The notes beneath the pieces were generated by a model. It worked only from the letters and a program-made list of their open reading frames with translations, was not told the origin of the DNA and made no database searches. A DNA stretch of 64,000 nt, taken from contig JAJDAN010000026.1 of the NCBI GenBank assembly GCA_029261855.1, positions 79,797 to 143,796 of the forward strand, given 5' to 3'. Of this stretch, positions 34,638 to 43,204 are shown one piece after another (position 1 is the first letter of the stretch; every line of letters starts with the position of its first letter). Origin of the DNA: Deltaproteobacteria bacterium (GTDB lineage Bacteria; Myxococcota_A; UBA9160; UBA4427). The position numbers and the translations under genes are program-made.

Positions 34638-35653
34638 AGATCGACGCGTTCGTGCCCGCGGACATGCGGCGCATCGCCTTCGAGGCGAAACGTCTCGAGG
34701 CCCTCGGCTACGACGGCGTGCGACTCGCCGAGCTGAACCACGACCCCTTCATGCCACTGGCGATCGCCGCCGAGCACACCGAACGGGTCGAGCTCGTCAC
34801 CTCCGTCGCCGTCGCGTTCTCGCGCAATCCCATGTCGATGGCCCTCCAGGCCCACGACCTGAACGCATTCTCGAACGGCCGTCTGGTGCTGGGGCTCGGG
34901 TCCCAGGTCAAGCCCCACATCGAGCGACGCTTCAGCATGCCGTGGCACAAGGCCGCGCGACAGATGCGCGAGTTCATCGAGGCGATGAAGGCGATCTTCG
35001 ACTGCTGGTACGACGGCGAGCACCTGCACTTCGTTGGCGAGTACTACCAGCACACCCTCATGCCGGCGACCTTCCAGCCCGAGAACACCCGCGGACCACG
35101 CCCCCGCGTCGTGCTTTCGGCGACAGGCCCCCTCATGACGAAGGTCGCCGCGGAAGTCGCCGACGGCATGATCATGCATCCGTTCTCGTCGGAGACCTAC
35201 ATGCGAGAGGTCACGATCCCGGCCATCGAAGAAGGAATGCGCGCCAGCGGCCGGACCCTCGACGACCCATCCCTCGACTTCTCCATCGACTATGCGCCGA
35301 TGATCGCGACAGGAACGAACGACGAGGCGCTCGCCGCCGCGATCGAGACCGTGCGCGGACGCATTGCCTTCTATGGCTGCACCGTTGCCTATCGACCCGT
35401 GCTCGAGATTCACGGCTGGGGCGAGCTGCAGGACGAGCTGATCGCCTTGAATCGCAGACACGACACCGCTGCGATGGCCGCGTGCATCAGCGACGAGATG
35501 GTCGACACCATCGCTGTCGTCGGTGGCCCCGAGGAGGTCGTCGACAAGATGAAGGCCCGTTTCGGCGGCTTGATCCATCGCACGGGGTTCGGGGTTTCAG
35601 GCCTGCCCGACGACGATCTGGGGACCCTGCTCGAGCGGCTGCGCGCGGCCTGA
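34634..35653 (+). CDS. LLM-class (luciferase-like) F420/flavin-dependent oxidoreductase
   Basis: A 339-residue TIM-barrel member of the luciferase-like monooxygenase superfamily. Features are the N-terminal MKIDAFVP strand, GYDGVRLAELNHDPF, the cofactor-binding stretch VTSVAVAFSRNPM, and GRLVLGLGSQVKPHIERRF with the typical RxxxxR layout. The cofactor could be F420 or FMN; the SQVKPHIERRF signature is common in the F420-linked TIGR03617 type. GTG 34634 overlaps the preceding stop by four bases. Its place between two CoA-transferases suggests it oxidises or reduces a CoA-linked intermediate. F420 biosynthesis genes are not in the window. Confidence 0.9.
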   Translation: MKIDAFVPADMRRIAFEAKRLEALGYDGVRLAELNHDPFMPLAIAAEHTERVELVTSVAVAFSRNPMSMALQAHDLNAFSNGRLVLGLGSQVKPHIERRFSMPWHKAARQMREFIEAMKAIFDCWYDGEHLHFVGEYYQHTLMPATFQPENTRGPRPRVVLSATGPLMTKVAAEVADGMIMHPFSSETYMREVTIPAIEEGMRASGRTLDDPSLDFSIDYAPMIATGTNDEALAAAIETVRGRIAFYGCTVAYRPVLEIHGWGELQDELIALNRRHDTAAMAACISDEMVDTIAVVGGPEEVVDKMKARFGGLIHRTGFGVSGLPDDDLGTLLERLRAA

Positions 35654-35715
35654 GCGACCGGGTACCCTCTCGCGACGATCCGGCGATTCGCCGAACCCAG
35701 CCAGGAGGACTCGTC

Positions 35716-36909
35716 GTGCCCGGACCCCTCGATGGAATCAAGGTCGTCGACGCTTCCGCAGTCGTGTCCGGCCCGCTCTGCACGATGATGCTGGCAGACC
35801 AGGGCGCGGACGTCGTCAAGATCGAGCCGCACGGGATGGGTGACACCTTGCGGCTGCCGCTCTTCTCCCGCGGTGGCTTGTCGTCCTTCTTCGCCAATTC
35901 CAATCGCGGGAAGCGATCGATCGTCCTCGACCTGTCGCAAGCAGAGGGGCGGGAGATCGTCCACAAGCTCGTCCGGGACGCCGACATCTTCGTCCAGAAC
36001 TGGCGACCCGGAGCGGCGGATCGCCTCGGCCTGGGCGAGCCCGCGCTCCGCGCCATCAACGAAGACCTCATCTATTGCTCGATCTCGGGCTACGGGCCGA
36101 CGGGTCCCTACGCGAACCGCCGGGTCTATGACCCCATCATCCAGGGTCTCTCGGGCCACACGGGCGTGCAGCTGAACCCCGAGTTCCCCATGCGCGACCT
36201 GGTTCGCAACATCGTTGCCGACAAGTCGAGCTCCTACACCGCCGCGCAGGCGATCACCGCGGCGCTCTTCGCGCGGGAACGCGGCGCCGGCGGGCAGCAC
36301 ATCGAAGTACCGATGCTGGATTCATCCCTCGCGTTCTTCTGGCCGGACGGCATGATGGGCCACACCTTCCACGGCGACGATCCGCCCCCCGGCCGCGCCC
36401 TGTACGAGATCTACCGGCTGTCCGAGACCGCCGACGGACACCTCATCTACTTCGCCGCCACGGACTCCGAATTTCACGGGCTCTTCCGAGCCGTGGGCCA
36501 TCCGGAATGGATCGACGACCCGCGCTTCGCCACCGGCGCCGGACGCGTGGGCGAGAGCCTCGTCGTGCTCGGCGAGCTGATGGCGAACGCGATCCGCGCC
36601 CTCCCCACGAAGGAGCTGATCGACCGGATGGTGGCGGAAGACGTCCCGGTCGGACCGGTGCTGTCCCTGGAGGAGTTGTTCGACGACCCGCAGATCGCAC
36701 ACAACCAGGCGATCCTCGACTTCGAACACCCGACCGCCGGCCCCTACCGTCAGGCACGGCCGGCAGCGCGCTTCGACAAGACACCGCAGGATCCGCGCCG
36801 TCGACCGCCGCCGCTGCATGGCGAGCACACCGACGAGGTGTTGCGCGAGCTCGGCTATGCAGAAACCGATCTCGACCGCATGCGCACGGCGGGACTGATC
36901 CCCGAGTGA
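35716..36909 (+). CDS. Family III CoA-transferase (CaiB/BaiF), second of a pair
   Basis: A 397-residue CaiB/BaiF enzyme, paralogous to the gene at 33438. It has DGIKVVDASAVVSGPLC at the start, NRGKRSIVLDLS, SGYGPTGPY, a candidate catalytic Asp in NIVADKSSSYTAAQ, and GGQHIEVPMLDSS. GTG 35716 is chosen because AGGAGG lies 9-10 bases upstream, and it is the first start codon before the domain. It closes the BVMO-led operon, 62 bp after the LLM gene. Two related CoA-transferases in one operon suggest two acids, or acid and CoA donor pairs, are handled. Confidence 0.92.
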   Translation: MPGPLDGIKVVDASAVVSGPLCTMMLADQGADVVKIEPHGMGDTLRLPLFSRGGLSSFFANSNRGKRSIVLDLSQAEGREIVHKLVRDADIFVQNWRPGAADRLGLGEPALRAINEDLIYCSISGYGPTGPYANRRVYDPIIQGLSGHTGVQLNPEFPMRDLVRNIVADKSSSYTAAQAITAALFARERGAGGQHIEVPMLDSSLAFFWPDGMMGHTFHGDDPPPGRALYEIYRLSETADGHLIYFAATDSEFHGLFRAVGHPEWIDDPRFATGAGRVGESLVVLGELMANAIRALPTKELIDRMVAEDVPVGPVLSLEELFDDPQIAHNQAILDFEHPTAGPYRQARPAARFDKTPQDPRRRPPPLHGEHTDEVLRELGYAETDLDRMRTAGLIPE

Positions 36910-36967
36910 TCCTCCAGGCGGACTGCGCAGTGATGGCGGACTGAAGGAAGAAGCAGGCCCGGCCGGG

Positions 36968-37432
36968 TCAGCTGGGACCGCGCGACTCGAGACGGAAGAC
37001 TGCCGCTCCCGCGCTTTGCTCGGGCTCGGGCTCGAAGTCGTACTTGCGCTTCAGGGCGACCATGCAGGCCTCGATCTCGGCGTCGTCCTGGACGCGCACC
37101 GCGCGCAGATCGTAGATCGCGTCGCCGACCTTGAGCCGCACGTCCGGGTCCTGAGCGATGTTTCTGGCCCACTGGCTCGACGCGACTTCGCCGGCAGCGA
37201 CGTAGAAGCGGTCGCCCACGCCGACTCCCCAGATGTTCACCGAGTAGGGATCACTCGGCAGGGTCTCGAGCTGCACGATGTCGACGGTGTCCGAGAACGC
37301 CCAGTCGTCGGGCGCGGGCCGGGTGCTGCCCGACAGCGAACCCCCGGGCAACATCCAGACGGGACCGCAGCCCATCGCGAACGATGCGATCACCAGCGGA
37401 GCGACTCGCAGGAACAGGGTCGGGCCGCGCAT
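36968..37432 (-). CDS. Putative lipoprotein with a PNPOx/DUF2255-like domain
   Basis: A 154-residue protein with a lipoprotein signal sequence (FAMGCG; likely lipidated C22). The mature part (VNIWGVGVGDRFYVAAGE, RNIAQDPDVRLKVGDAIYDLRA) resembles the split-barrel fold of pyridoxamine-phosphate oxidase-like and F420/nitroreductase-like small proteins such as DUF2255, but the match is from pattern only. A lipid-anchored version of that fold is unusual. It is convergent with the CoA-transferase gene and divergent from the monooxygenase at 37578. Confidence 0.7.
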   Translation of the reverse strand: MRGPTLFLRVAPLVIASFAMGCGPVWMLPGGSLSGSTRPAPDDWAFSDTVDIVQLETLPSDPYSVNIWGVGVGDRFYVAAGEVASSQWARNIAQDPDVRLKVGDAIYDLRAVRVQDDAEIEACMVALKRKYDFEPEPEQSAGAAVFRLESRGPS

Positions 37433-37577
37433 GGGATCACCTCCAGGGTACGAGCCGGAAGTCTACCGCGAACGACGGCGGCTGATCCCAGTTCAGGCAC
37501 GGACCTCTGGCTCGCCGCCGTCTACCCAGTGAGCTGATAGAGTCTGCGACCCTCTTCCGCGCCGGAGTCCGATCGCC

Positions 37578-39044
37578 GTGAACCAGACTGAGAGCCACAG
37601 CGCCCTGCGCATCGCCGTCATCGGTGCGGGCCCCTCGGGCCTGGCCGTCGGTCACGACCTGCTCGAGCAGGGCTTCACGAACTTCACGCTCTACGAGGCG
37701 ACCGATGCTGTCGGCGGCACCTGGCACATCCACAGCTACCCGGGTCTGGCCTGCGACGTGTGGGCGCACTCGTACACCTTCTCGTATCGCCCGAACCCCG
37801 ACTGGACGGCGAGCTTCGCCCTGCAGCCCGAGATCGAAGCCTACCTGCAGCGCTGCGCGAAAGAATTCGGCCTCGAGCCGCACATCCGACTGAACACACG
37901 GATCGAGCGGATGGAGTACCAGGACGACGGCAGCTGGGCGCTCACCAGCGAAGCGGGTGAGTCCTTCGAGGCCGACGTCGTCATCAATGCCATGGGCAAC
38001 CAGCACACGCCTCTCTACCCCGATGTACCGGGGATGGACGACTTCGCGGGCGGCTCCTTCCACGCCACGCGCTGGGACCACGACGTGCCCCTCGAAGGCA
38101 AGCGGATCGCAATCGTCGGGTCGGCGGCGTCGGCCGTGCAGGTGGTTCCCGAGATCGCGAAGATCGCCGGGCAGCTCACGGTGCTACAGCGCACGGCGAA
38201 CTGGATCATGCCCCGGGGTCGCAAGCCGTACTCGGAATCCCAGCGCAAGTGGTTCCGGCGCATCCCCGCCCTGATGCGCCTGACCCAGCGCTTCCAGCGC
38301 TTCCTGATGAGCTTCGTCCACCAGGCGGCGACCCTCGGCCACAAGCGCCAGGACGACTTCGAGAAGCGCGCCAAGGGTTTCATCGACAAGGCGATCCCGG
38401 ACCCGGCGCTGCGGGAGATGCTCACCCCGGACAGCCGCTACGCGTGCAAACGCGGGCTGGTTTCCGACGACTTCTATCCCGCGCTGCTGCGCGACAACGT
38501 CGAACTCGTGCCCGAAGGCCTGGCCAGCGTCCGGCCCGAGGGAATCACGACCGCCAGCGGCCGTGAGATCGACGTCGACGTGATCGTCTACTGCACGGGC
38601 TATCGCATCCTCGACTTCGACCGCATCGCGGTGGTAGGCCAGGACGGGCAATCACTGGCAGGCGTGATGGAGAAGGCGCCCGAAGCCTTCAAGGGCATCG
38701 CGACTCCGGGCTTCCCCAACTACTTCTTCGCCGTCGGACCGAACGGGCTGGTCCTGAACGTCCCCTACTTCATCAGCGTAGAGAAGAACGTCGAGACGAT
38801 CGTCCGCCTGCTGGTCGCCAAGCAGGCTGCGGGTGCCCGCACCCTGTCGGTGAAGCCCGAGCTGCACCGCGCCTACAACGACTGGATGGGCACCCAGTTC
38901 CCCCTCTATTCCTGGGGCCACGAGTCCTGCACCAGCTACTACCGGACGAAGACCGGGCGCGCGCCCTTCCTGTTTCCCGGCGACTTCGCCGCCTACGCCA
39001 AGCTGCACGCCGAGGCGGGCATCCACGAGTTCGATCTCGGCTGA
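37578..39044 (+). CDS. FAD/NADPH-dependent monooxygenase (FMO/BVMO-like)
   Basis: A 488-residue flavoprotein monooxygenase. The FAD motif is GAGPSG near residue 17, VGGTW follows, the fingerprint FAGGSFHATRW matches FxGxxxHxxxW, and the NADPH motif is IVGSAASAVQ, where the last Gly of GxGxxG is Ala. It is shorter than the BVMO at 31787 and has HIHSYPGLACD in place of NRYPGARCD, so it belongs to a different subgroup (type II FMO-like or the 4-hydroxyacetophenone type). GTG 37578 is used. The gene is monocistronic, ending one base from the convergent VOC gene. Substrate unknown. Confidence 0.9.
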   Translation: MNQTESHSALRIAVIGAGPSGLAVGHDLLEQGFTNFTLYEATDAVGGTWHIHSYPGLACDVWAHSYTFSYRPNPDWTASFALQPEIEAYLQRCAKEFGLEPHIRLNTRIERMEYQDDGSWALTSEAGESFEADVVINAMGNQHTPLYPDVPGMDDFAGGSFHATRWDHDVPLEGKRIAIVGSAASAVQVVPEIAKIAGQLTVLQRTANWIMPRGRKPYSESQRKWFRRIPALMRLTQRFQRFLMSFVHQAATLGHKRQDDFEKRAKGFIDKAIPDPALREMLTPDSRYACKRGLVSDDFYPALLRDNVELVPEGLASVRPEGITTASGREIDVDVIVYCTGYRILDFDRIAVVGQDGQSLAGVMEKAPEAFKGIATPGFPNYFFAVGPNGLVLNVPYFISVEKNVETIVRLLVAKQAAGARTLSVKPELHRAYNDWMGTQFPLYSWGHESCTSYYRTKTGRAPFLFPGDFAAYAKLHAEAGIHEFDLG

Positions 39045-39509
39045 TCAGCCTCGGGAACCCGCCTCGAATCGGGGGCGCGGGTCGGCTCCCTGCGTCTGGA
39101 CGCGCCGCCAATAGCCCCAGGCGAAGTGCACGTACTCGAGCTTCATCCCGTCCGGGTCCTCGAAGAAGACCGCGTAGTAGCCATCGCCGTATTCCGGGTA
39201 CTCCGCGGGCGGGTCGAGCACGCGAGTTCCCTCGGCTTCGAGAAACGCGAAGAGCCCGTCGACGTCGGCGCGGGTCGCCGCGCGAAGCGCCAGGTGATGG
39301 AGCCCCGGCCGATAGCGATCGACGGGCGCCCGCGCGCCGCTCGTCGCTTCGCGGAGCCCGATTGCCAGGTGACCGTTCGACCAGGCCAGATAGGTCGGAT
39401 GCTCGACCCGTCGAAAGCCCAGTGCCGGCAGCAGCCGGTCGTAGAAGGCGCGCGAAGCTTCGAGATTCGAGACCGACAGGTCGATGTGCTCGACGCCGAG
39501 GACCTGCAC
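39045..39509 (-). CDS. VOC (glyoxalase/bleomycin resistance) family protein
   Basis: A 154-residue single-chain VOC-fold protein. It starts VEHIDLSVSNLEASRAFYD, the usual first beta-alpha-beta unit with a candidate metal His (H8), has GLHHLALRA with a second metal His in the middle, and ends with FFEDPDGMKLEYV, whose Glu is the usual last ligand. Family activities include glyoxalase, extradiol dioxygenase and resistance proteins. It follows the small lipoprotein gene on the minus strand with a 5-bp gap, so those two are probably co-transcribed. No specific role can be given. Confidence 0.85.
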   Translation of the reverse strand: MQVLGVEHIDLSVSNLEASRAFYDRLLPALGFRRVEHPTYLAWSNGHLAIGLREATSGARAPVDRYRPGLHHLALRAATRADVDGLFAFLEAEGTRVLDPPAEYPEYGDGYYAVFFEDPDGMKLEYVHFAWGYWRRVQTQGADPRPRFEAGSRG

Positions 39510-39514
39510 GGCGA

Positions 39515-39874
39515 TCAGCTCGGGTCTTCGTAGAAGATGTAGGACGTCGAGAAGTCCGAGAACTCGAAGTACACCTTCTTGGCGTTGGCATCGGCGACAC
39601 CGTCGAGATTCTCGTCGAGGACGCCGTACCCGAAGCGGTACGCGCGCGGCGCGTCATCGTTGGTTCCGGTCGCGGTCGACAGCTTGTCGATCTTCATGAA
39701 CCGCTTCACCAGCTTGTCACCTGCGTAGACCTCGAGGATGCCGTCCGTGCCCGTCCAGTTCTGCACGGCGCGTCCGAATCGGTTCTGGGTCTCCTGGGTG
39801 CAGGCACCGAGCGCGACGGCCATGGTCAGCGCCGCGGCGATGAGCAGGGATGCGATGAGAGTACGAGGCATCAT
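39515..39874 (-). CDS. Small putative lipoprotein (119 aa)
   Basis: A 119-residue protein with a lipoprotein signal peptide; the lipobox LGAC puts the lipidated cysteine at about C25. The mature part is about 95 residues and includes NWTGTDGILEVYAGDKLVKR and FEFSDFSTSYIFYED, a conserved-looking beta-rich domain known to me only as an uncharacterised family in proteobacteria. It precedes the VOC gene in the same direction with 5 bp between them. Its role is unknown; position at the inner face of the outer membrane is inferred from the signal. Confidence 0.78.
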   Translation of the reverse strand: MMPRTLIASLLIAAALTMAVALGACTQETQNRFGRAVQNWTGTDGILEVYAGDKLVKRFMKIDKLSTATGTNDDAPRAYRFGYGVLDENLDGVADANAKKVYFEFSDFSTSYIFYEDPS

Positions 39875-39991
39875 GACGGGTCCTCCGGACAGGGTGTAAG
39901 GGCACGGATGATGCCACCCCCGGTGCTACTCTGCAGCGCGTCATCGACGCTGCACCAGGAGGCAAGCCGTGCCGGGACTGACGGCGACGAG

Positions 39992-41377
39992 TCAGCCGAT
40001 GCCCCGCGTCGTGTAGCGGGAGACCTGGATGCGGCTCGACCAGTGGTCGACGCGCAAGCCCGCCTTCTGCTTCAGGTGGGCGAGGAACTCGCGCGGTTCG
40101 GGAAGCGATTCCCAGACGTCGGGAAGGAAGGTCGCGTACGCGGCGCCCTCCCGGACGATCAGACCGTCCACGCCCGGGCGAAGCTGCCGGAGCAGGTCGG
40201 CCTCGGACTCGAAGGACATGGACGCGGCGGGGCTGAGCACCGAAACGTGAAGCGTCAGGTCGTCCCGCTCGGCGGCATCGACGGGAGCGAAGCGGGGATC
40301 GCGGTAGGCGGCTCGCCACGCGTTGCGAGCGACGTCCTGCACCAGGGGCAAACTCGCTTCGAGCGAGCCGATACAGCCGCGCAGCGCAGTGTTCTTTCGC
40401 AGGGTCACGAAGCTCGACAGGACGGCGCGCAGCGGGGCAGGGTAGGCGGCAGGGTCCACTTCAGCGTTGCTGGAAGCGCCGCCGCGCGCGATCGAGCGGC
40501 GCGCCACGTCGAGCAGGATCTCGTCGAAGCCCGCCTCCCAGTCGGACGCGGCGTCGAGTTCGGACGAGCCCCCGCGAAAGACCCACGAGCCATATCCGAC
40601 GACCCGGTCTCGCGGTCCCGCCGTATCGCCCGAGTTGCGCACGTCGACGGTCTCGGCCTCGAGCCCGTGGCGCCCGGCGGCGACGAGCAGTCCACGAACC
40701 GGTACCCGCCCGCAAGCCGACTCCTCATCCAACCCCGTTGCATCGAGCGCCTCGATGGCGCGACTCGTGGCCGCGTCGAGACGTCTAGCCGTGTCGTAGT
40801 CGTAGTAGTGACTCAGGTCCGAGCTCACGACGATCAGCGTCTCGGAACCGCCCCACAACAGCTCGAGCACCTCGGCGACCTGTTCCGCCGTGGCCGCGCC
40901 CACGGCGAACGGCACCACACCGAAGTCCGACAGGACGCGCTGCAGGAAGGGCAGGTGCACCTCCAGGCTGTGCTCCTCGGCGTGCGCTTCGTCGTCCACG
41001 ACGACCTGCGGTAGCTGCAGGGCCCGCTCGACTCCCTCGCGATCGATTCGCACCGGGCCGAGGGGCGTCTCGAAAGCCGTAGCGCTCGTCGTCGCGAGCC
41101 CGCGCACCGCAACCCGGTGACAGGGGCCGAGCAGCACGACACGGCGAACGCGATCGCGCGCGGAGCGCAGGGTCGTGTACGCGGACGCCGCTACGGCTCC
41201 CGAGTAGACGTAGCCGGCGTGAGGAGCCACGATGGCCTTGGGAACTTCACCGGCTTCCTGTCTGGACGCCGCGTCGCGCAGGTAACCATCGACGACCTGC
41301 GCGAGCTGGCTGTGCGCACCCGGGTAGAAGGTCCCGGCGACGGCGGGCGGACGGGTGAGGGAGATCGAGGCAGCCAC
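39992..41377 (-). CDS. AmmeMemoRadiSam B-A fusion (MEMO1 domain plus AMMECR1 domain)
   Basis: The 461-residue product joins two proteins that are usually separate. Residues 1-275 are MEMO1-like (system protein B): APHAGYVYSGAVAASAY, LLGPCH, HSLEVHLPFLQ and SSDLSHYYDY, with His residues matching the dioxygenase-like metal site. Residues about 285-461 are AMMECR1-like (system protein A): LRGCIGS, AYRDPRF and LPDVWESLPEP. The family's third partner, a radical SAM enzyme, is not adjacent. In human MEMO1 the domain binds copper and has redox activity; the bacterial reaction is unresolved. ATG 41377 is 50 bp from the divergent membrane-protein gene. Confidence 0.92.
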   Translation of the reverse strand: MAASISLTRPPAVAGTFYPGAHSQLAQVVDGYLRDAASRQEAGEVPKAIVAPHAGYVYSGAVAASAYTTLRSARDRVRRVVLLGPCHRVAVRGLATTSATAFETPLGPVRIDREGVERALQLPQVVVDDEAHAEEHSLEVHLPFLQRVLSDFGVVPFAVGAATAEQVAEVLELLWGGSETLIVVSSDLSHYYDYDTARRLDAATSRAIEALDATGLDEESACGRVPVRGLLVAAGRHGLEAETVDVRNSGDTAGPRDRVVGYGSWVFRGGSSELDAASDWEAGFDEILLDVARRSIARGGASSNAEVDPAAYPAPLRAVLSSFVTLRKNTALRGCIGSLEASLPLVQDVARNAWRAAYRDPRFAPVDAAERDDLTLHVSVLSPAASMSFESEADLLRQLRPGVDGLIVREGAAYATFLPDVWESLPEPREFLAHLKQKAGLRVDHWSSRIQVSRYTTRGIG

Positions 41378-41427
41378 TACATTCCCCGACTCGTTGAGGA
41401 GCCGATCGGCGTCATGGTATCGAATCG

Positions 41428-43116
41428 ATGAGCACGCGGATTCGCACCGCAGATTGGCCGCTGCCTCTGCTGGGATACACGCTGCTGACGGCTGCCTTTT
41501 TCGCGCCCCTGGGCACCCGGTTGCTGGACGAGCAGATCGGAGGCGGGGACAGCCTCGAGAGCCTGTGGAACGCCTGGTGGGTCGGACAGTCCCTGCTGCG
41601 ACTGGAGAACCCTTGGTTCACAGAGCTGTTGTTCGCGCCCGAGGGCACGCCCCTGGTCTGGCACAGCCTGGCGCCCGTAACGTCGGCAGCCGTCACGATG
41701 CTGTCCTGGGGTCTGCCCGTCGTCGTCGCCTACAACGTCCTCGTCCTCGCGGCCCTGCCGCTGGCGGGCATGTCGGCCTGGGCACTGTGCCGCCATCTGA
41801 CCGGCGACGTGGCGGCCAGCTTCGTCGGGGGCCTCGCCTTCATGCTCTCACCCTTCTTGACGAGCAAGACCCTCGGACACCTCGACCTGCTCTACGGCGG
41901 ACTCCTTCCCCTCTTCTATCTGGCGCTGCTGCGCGCCGTCGACGCAGGGGACGCGGGTCGCGCGCGCGCGTGGCAGCTCGCGGGCGCGTCGCTGCTGATC
42001 CTGTTCAGCTGCAATCCGAGCGTCACGGTCTTCGCTGCGAACCTGACCTTCTTCCTGCTGTGCTGGCACGTCTGGCGCGAAGGGATCGGAACAGCCAGCG
42101 CGCGCTTCACCCAGGCCTTCGCGCCGACCTTCGCGCTCTGCCTGCCCTACGTCGTGCTCGTCGTCGCGTACTCGATTGCCTGGGACTACCCGCCGCGCAT
42201 CCACTCGGACCTCGACTACGACCCGGAGATCGTCTCGTACCTGTTGCCGTTGACGAAGACCTCATGGTGGAGCGGATGGTGGACGGGATGGTTGAGCGGA
42301 TGGACGGGCTCGCTCGACTTCGTCCGAGGACCGGGCCCCGGACTCGACGAGGTCGAACCCGCCGTGTATCTGGGAATCGCCGTCCTGCCCCTCGCCGCAT
42401 ACGGACTGTGGATGCGGCGGGACGACCTGCGGATCGCGCATCTCGCGCTCGTCGGGCTCGTCTTCCTGACCTTCTCGCTGGGCGCCAAGCTCCAGTGGCA
42501 GCGCGAGGTGGTGGAGATCGCAGGCGTTTCCCTGTACTTGCCCTTCGGGCTCTGGCGCTGGGTCCCGGTGCTCGGCACCGTCGGACAGGCTGGACGCTAC
42601 GCGCTCATCACATACATGGTGATGGGCGTCGGAGTCGCGTGCGCGGTCGCCAGCTTGCGCGAGCGGGTACCACCGGCCGCCATGCTGCTCGTCACCCTCG
42701 GCGTGTCAGGAATCGTCGCCTTCGACTTCGGCTTCGCGCCCATCGCGTCGCCGCTGCCCGCCCCGATCGATCTCACAGGCGCCGCTCCAGGTCGCTCCCG
42801 CCTGCTCGACCCGCGCCTCGGTAGCCCGGAGACCATGTACCAGCAGACTCTGCACGGGAAACCGCTCATCGGCGGCTACGTGTCGCGGACGCCTCCGGGT
42901 GTGCTCGAACGCTACGAGACGGACCCGGTGCTCGGGTGGTTCTTCCGCCGCGACGCCGGGCCCGCTCCCAGCCGAACCGCCATGATCGGGAGGCTCGACG
43001 CCCTGGCCGTCGGGGCGGTGCTGCTTTCGCCGGGCGACCCACGCGGCGAGGTGCTGGCCGACTACGGCTTCACGCAGCGCGTCACGAACCCCTACACGGC
43101 GGTGTGGACCCGCTGA
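41428..43116 (+). CDS. Polytopic membrane protein, GT-C glycosyltransferase-like
   Basis: A 562-residue membrane protein with about 11 hydrophobic helices. After the first helix comes a large loop containing DEQIGGGDSLESLWNAWW, with an acidic D-E and G-D of the sort that GT-C enzymes use near their active site. The remainder alternates helices and short loops, ending in a soluble C-terminal domain after about residue 455. Such proteins usually transfer a sugar from a polyprenyl carrier on the outer face of the inner membrane. A four-residue Trp repeat at 280-294 (WWSG, WWTG, WLSG, WTG) is unusual. Glycosyltransferase function is inference from architecture. Confidence 0.75.
   Translation: MSTRIRTADWPLPLLGYTLLTAAFFAPLGTRLLDEQIGGGDSLESLWNAWWVGQSLLRLENPWFTELLFAPEGTPLVWHSLAPVTSAAVTMLSWGLPVVVAYNVLVLAALPLAGMSAWALCRHLTGDVAASFVGGLAFMLSPFLTSKTLGHLDLLYGGLLPLFYLALLRAVDAGDAGRARAWQLAGASLLILFSCNPSVTVFAANLTFFLLCWHVWREGIGTASARFTQAFAPTFALCLPYVVLVVAYSIAWDYPPRIHSDLDYDPEIVSYLLPLTKTSWWSGWWTGWLSGWTGSLDFVRGPGPGLDEVEPAVYLGIAVLPLAAYGLWMRRDDLRIAHLALVGLVFLTFSLGAKLQWQREVVEIAGVSLYLPFGLWRWVPVLGTVGQAGRYALITYMVMGVGVACAVASLRERVPPAAMLLVTLGVSGIVAFDFGFAPIASPLPAPIDLTGAAPGRSRLLDPRLGSPETMYQQTLHGKPLIGGYVSRTPPGVLERYETDPVLGWFFRRDAGPAPSRTAMIGRLDALAVGAVLLSPGDPRGEVLADYGFTQRVTNPYTAVWTR
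42265..42309 (+). repeat. 12-bp tandem repeat encoding Trp-rich motif
   Basis: Three 12-bp units, TGGTGGAGCGGA, TGGTGGACGGGA and TGGTTGAGCGGA, are followed by a partial fourth. They are in frame and encode WWSG, WWTG, WLSG and WTG within a loop of the membrane protein. The repeats differ only at a few bases, so the expansion looks recent. Confidence 0.85.
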
Positions 43117-43204
43117 ATCGCGTCTCGCGATTCTCCGCGACCCCGGGCGTCGCGGTCGGTGTAGATTTCGGGGCCGATTTCGGCCCCTCGGTGGAGGACC
43201 CGTC

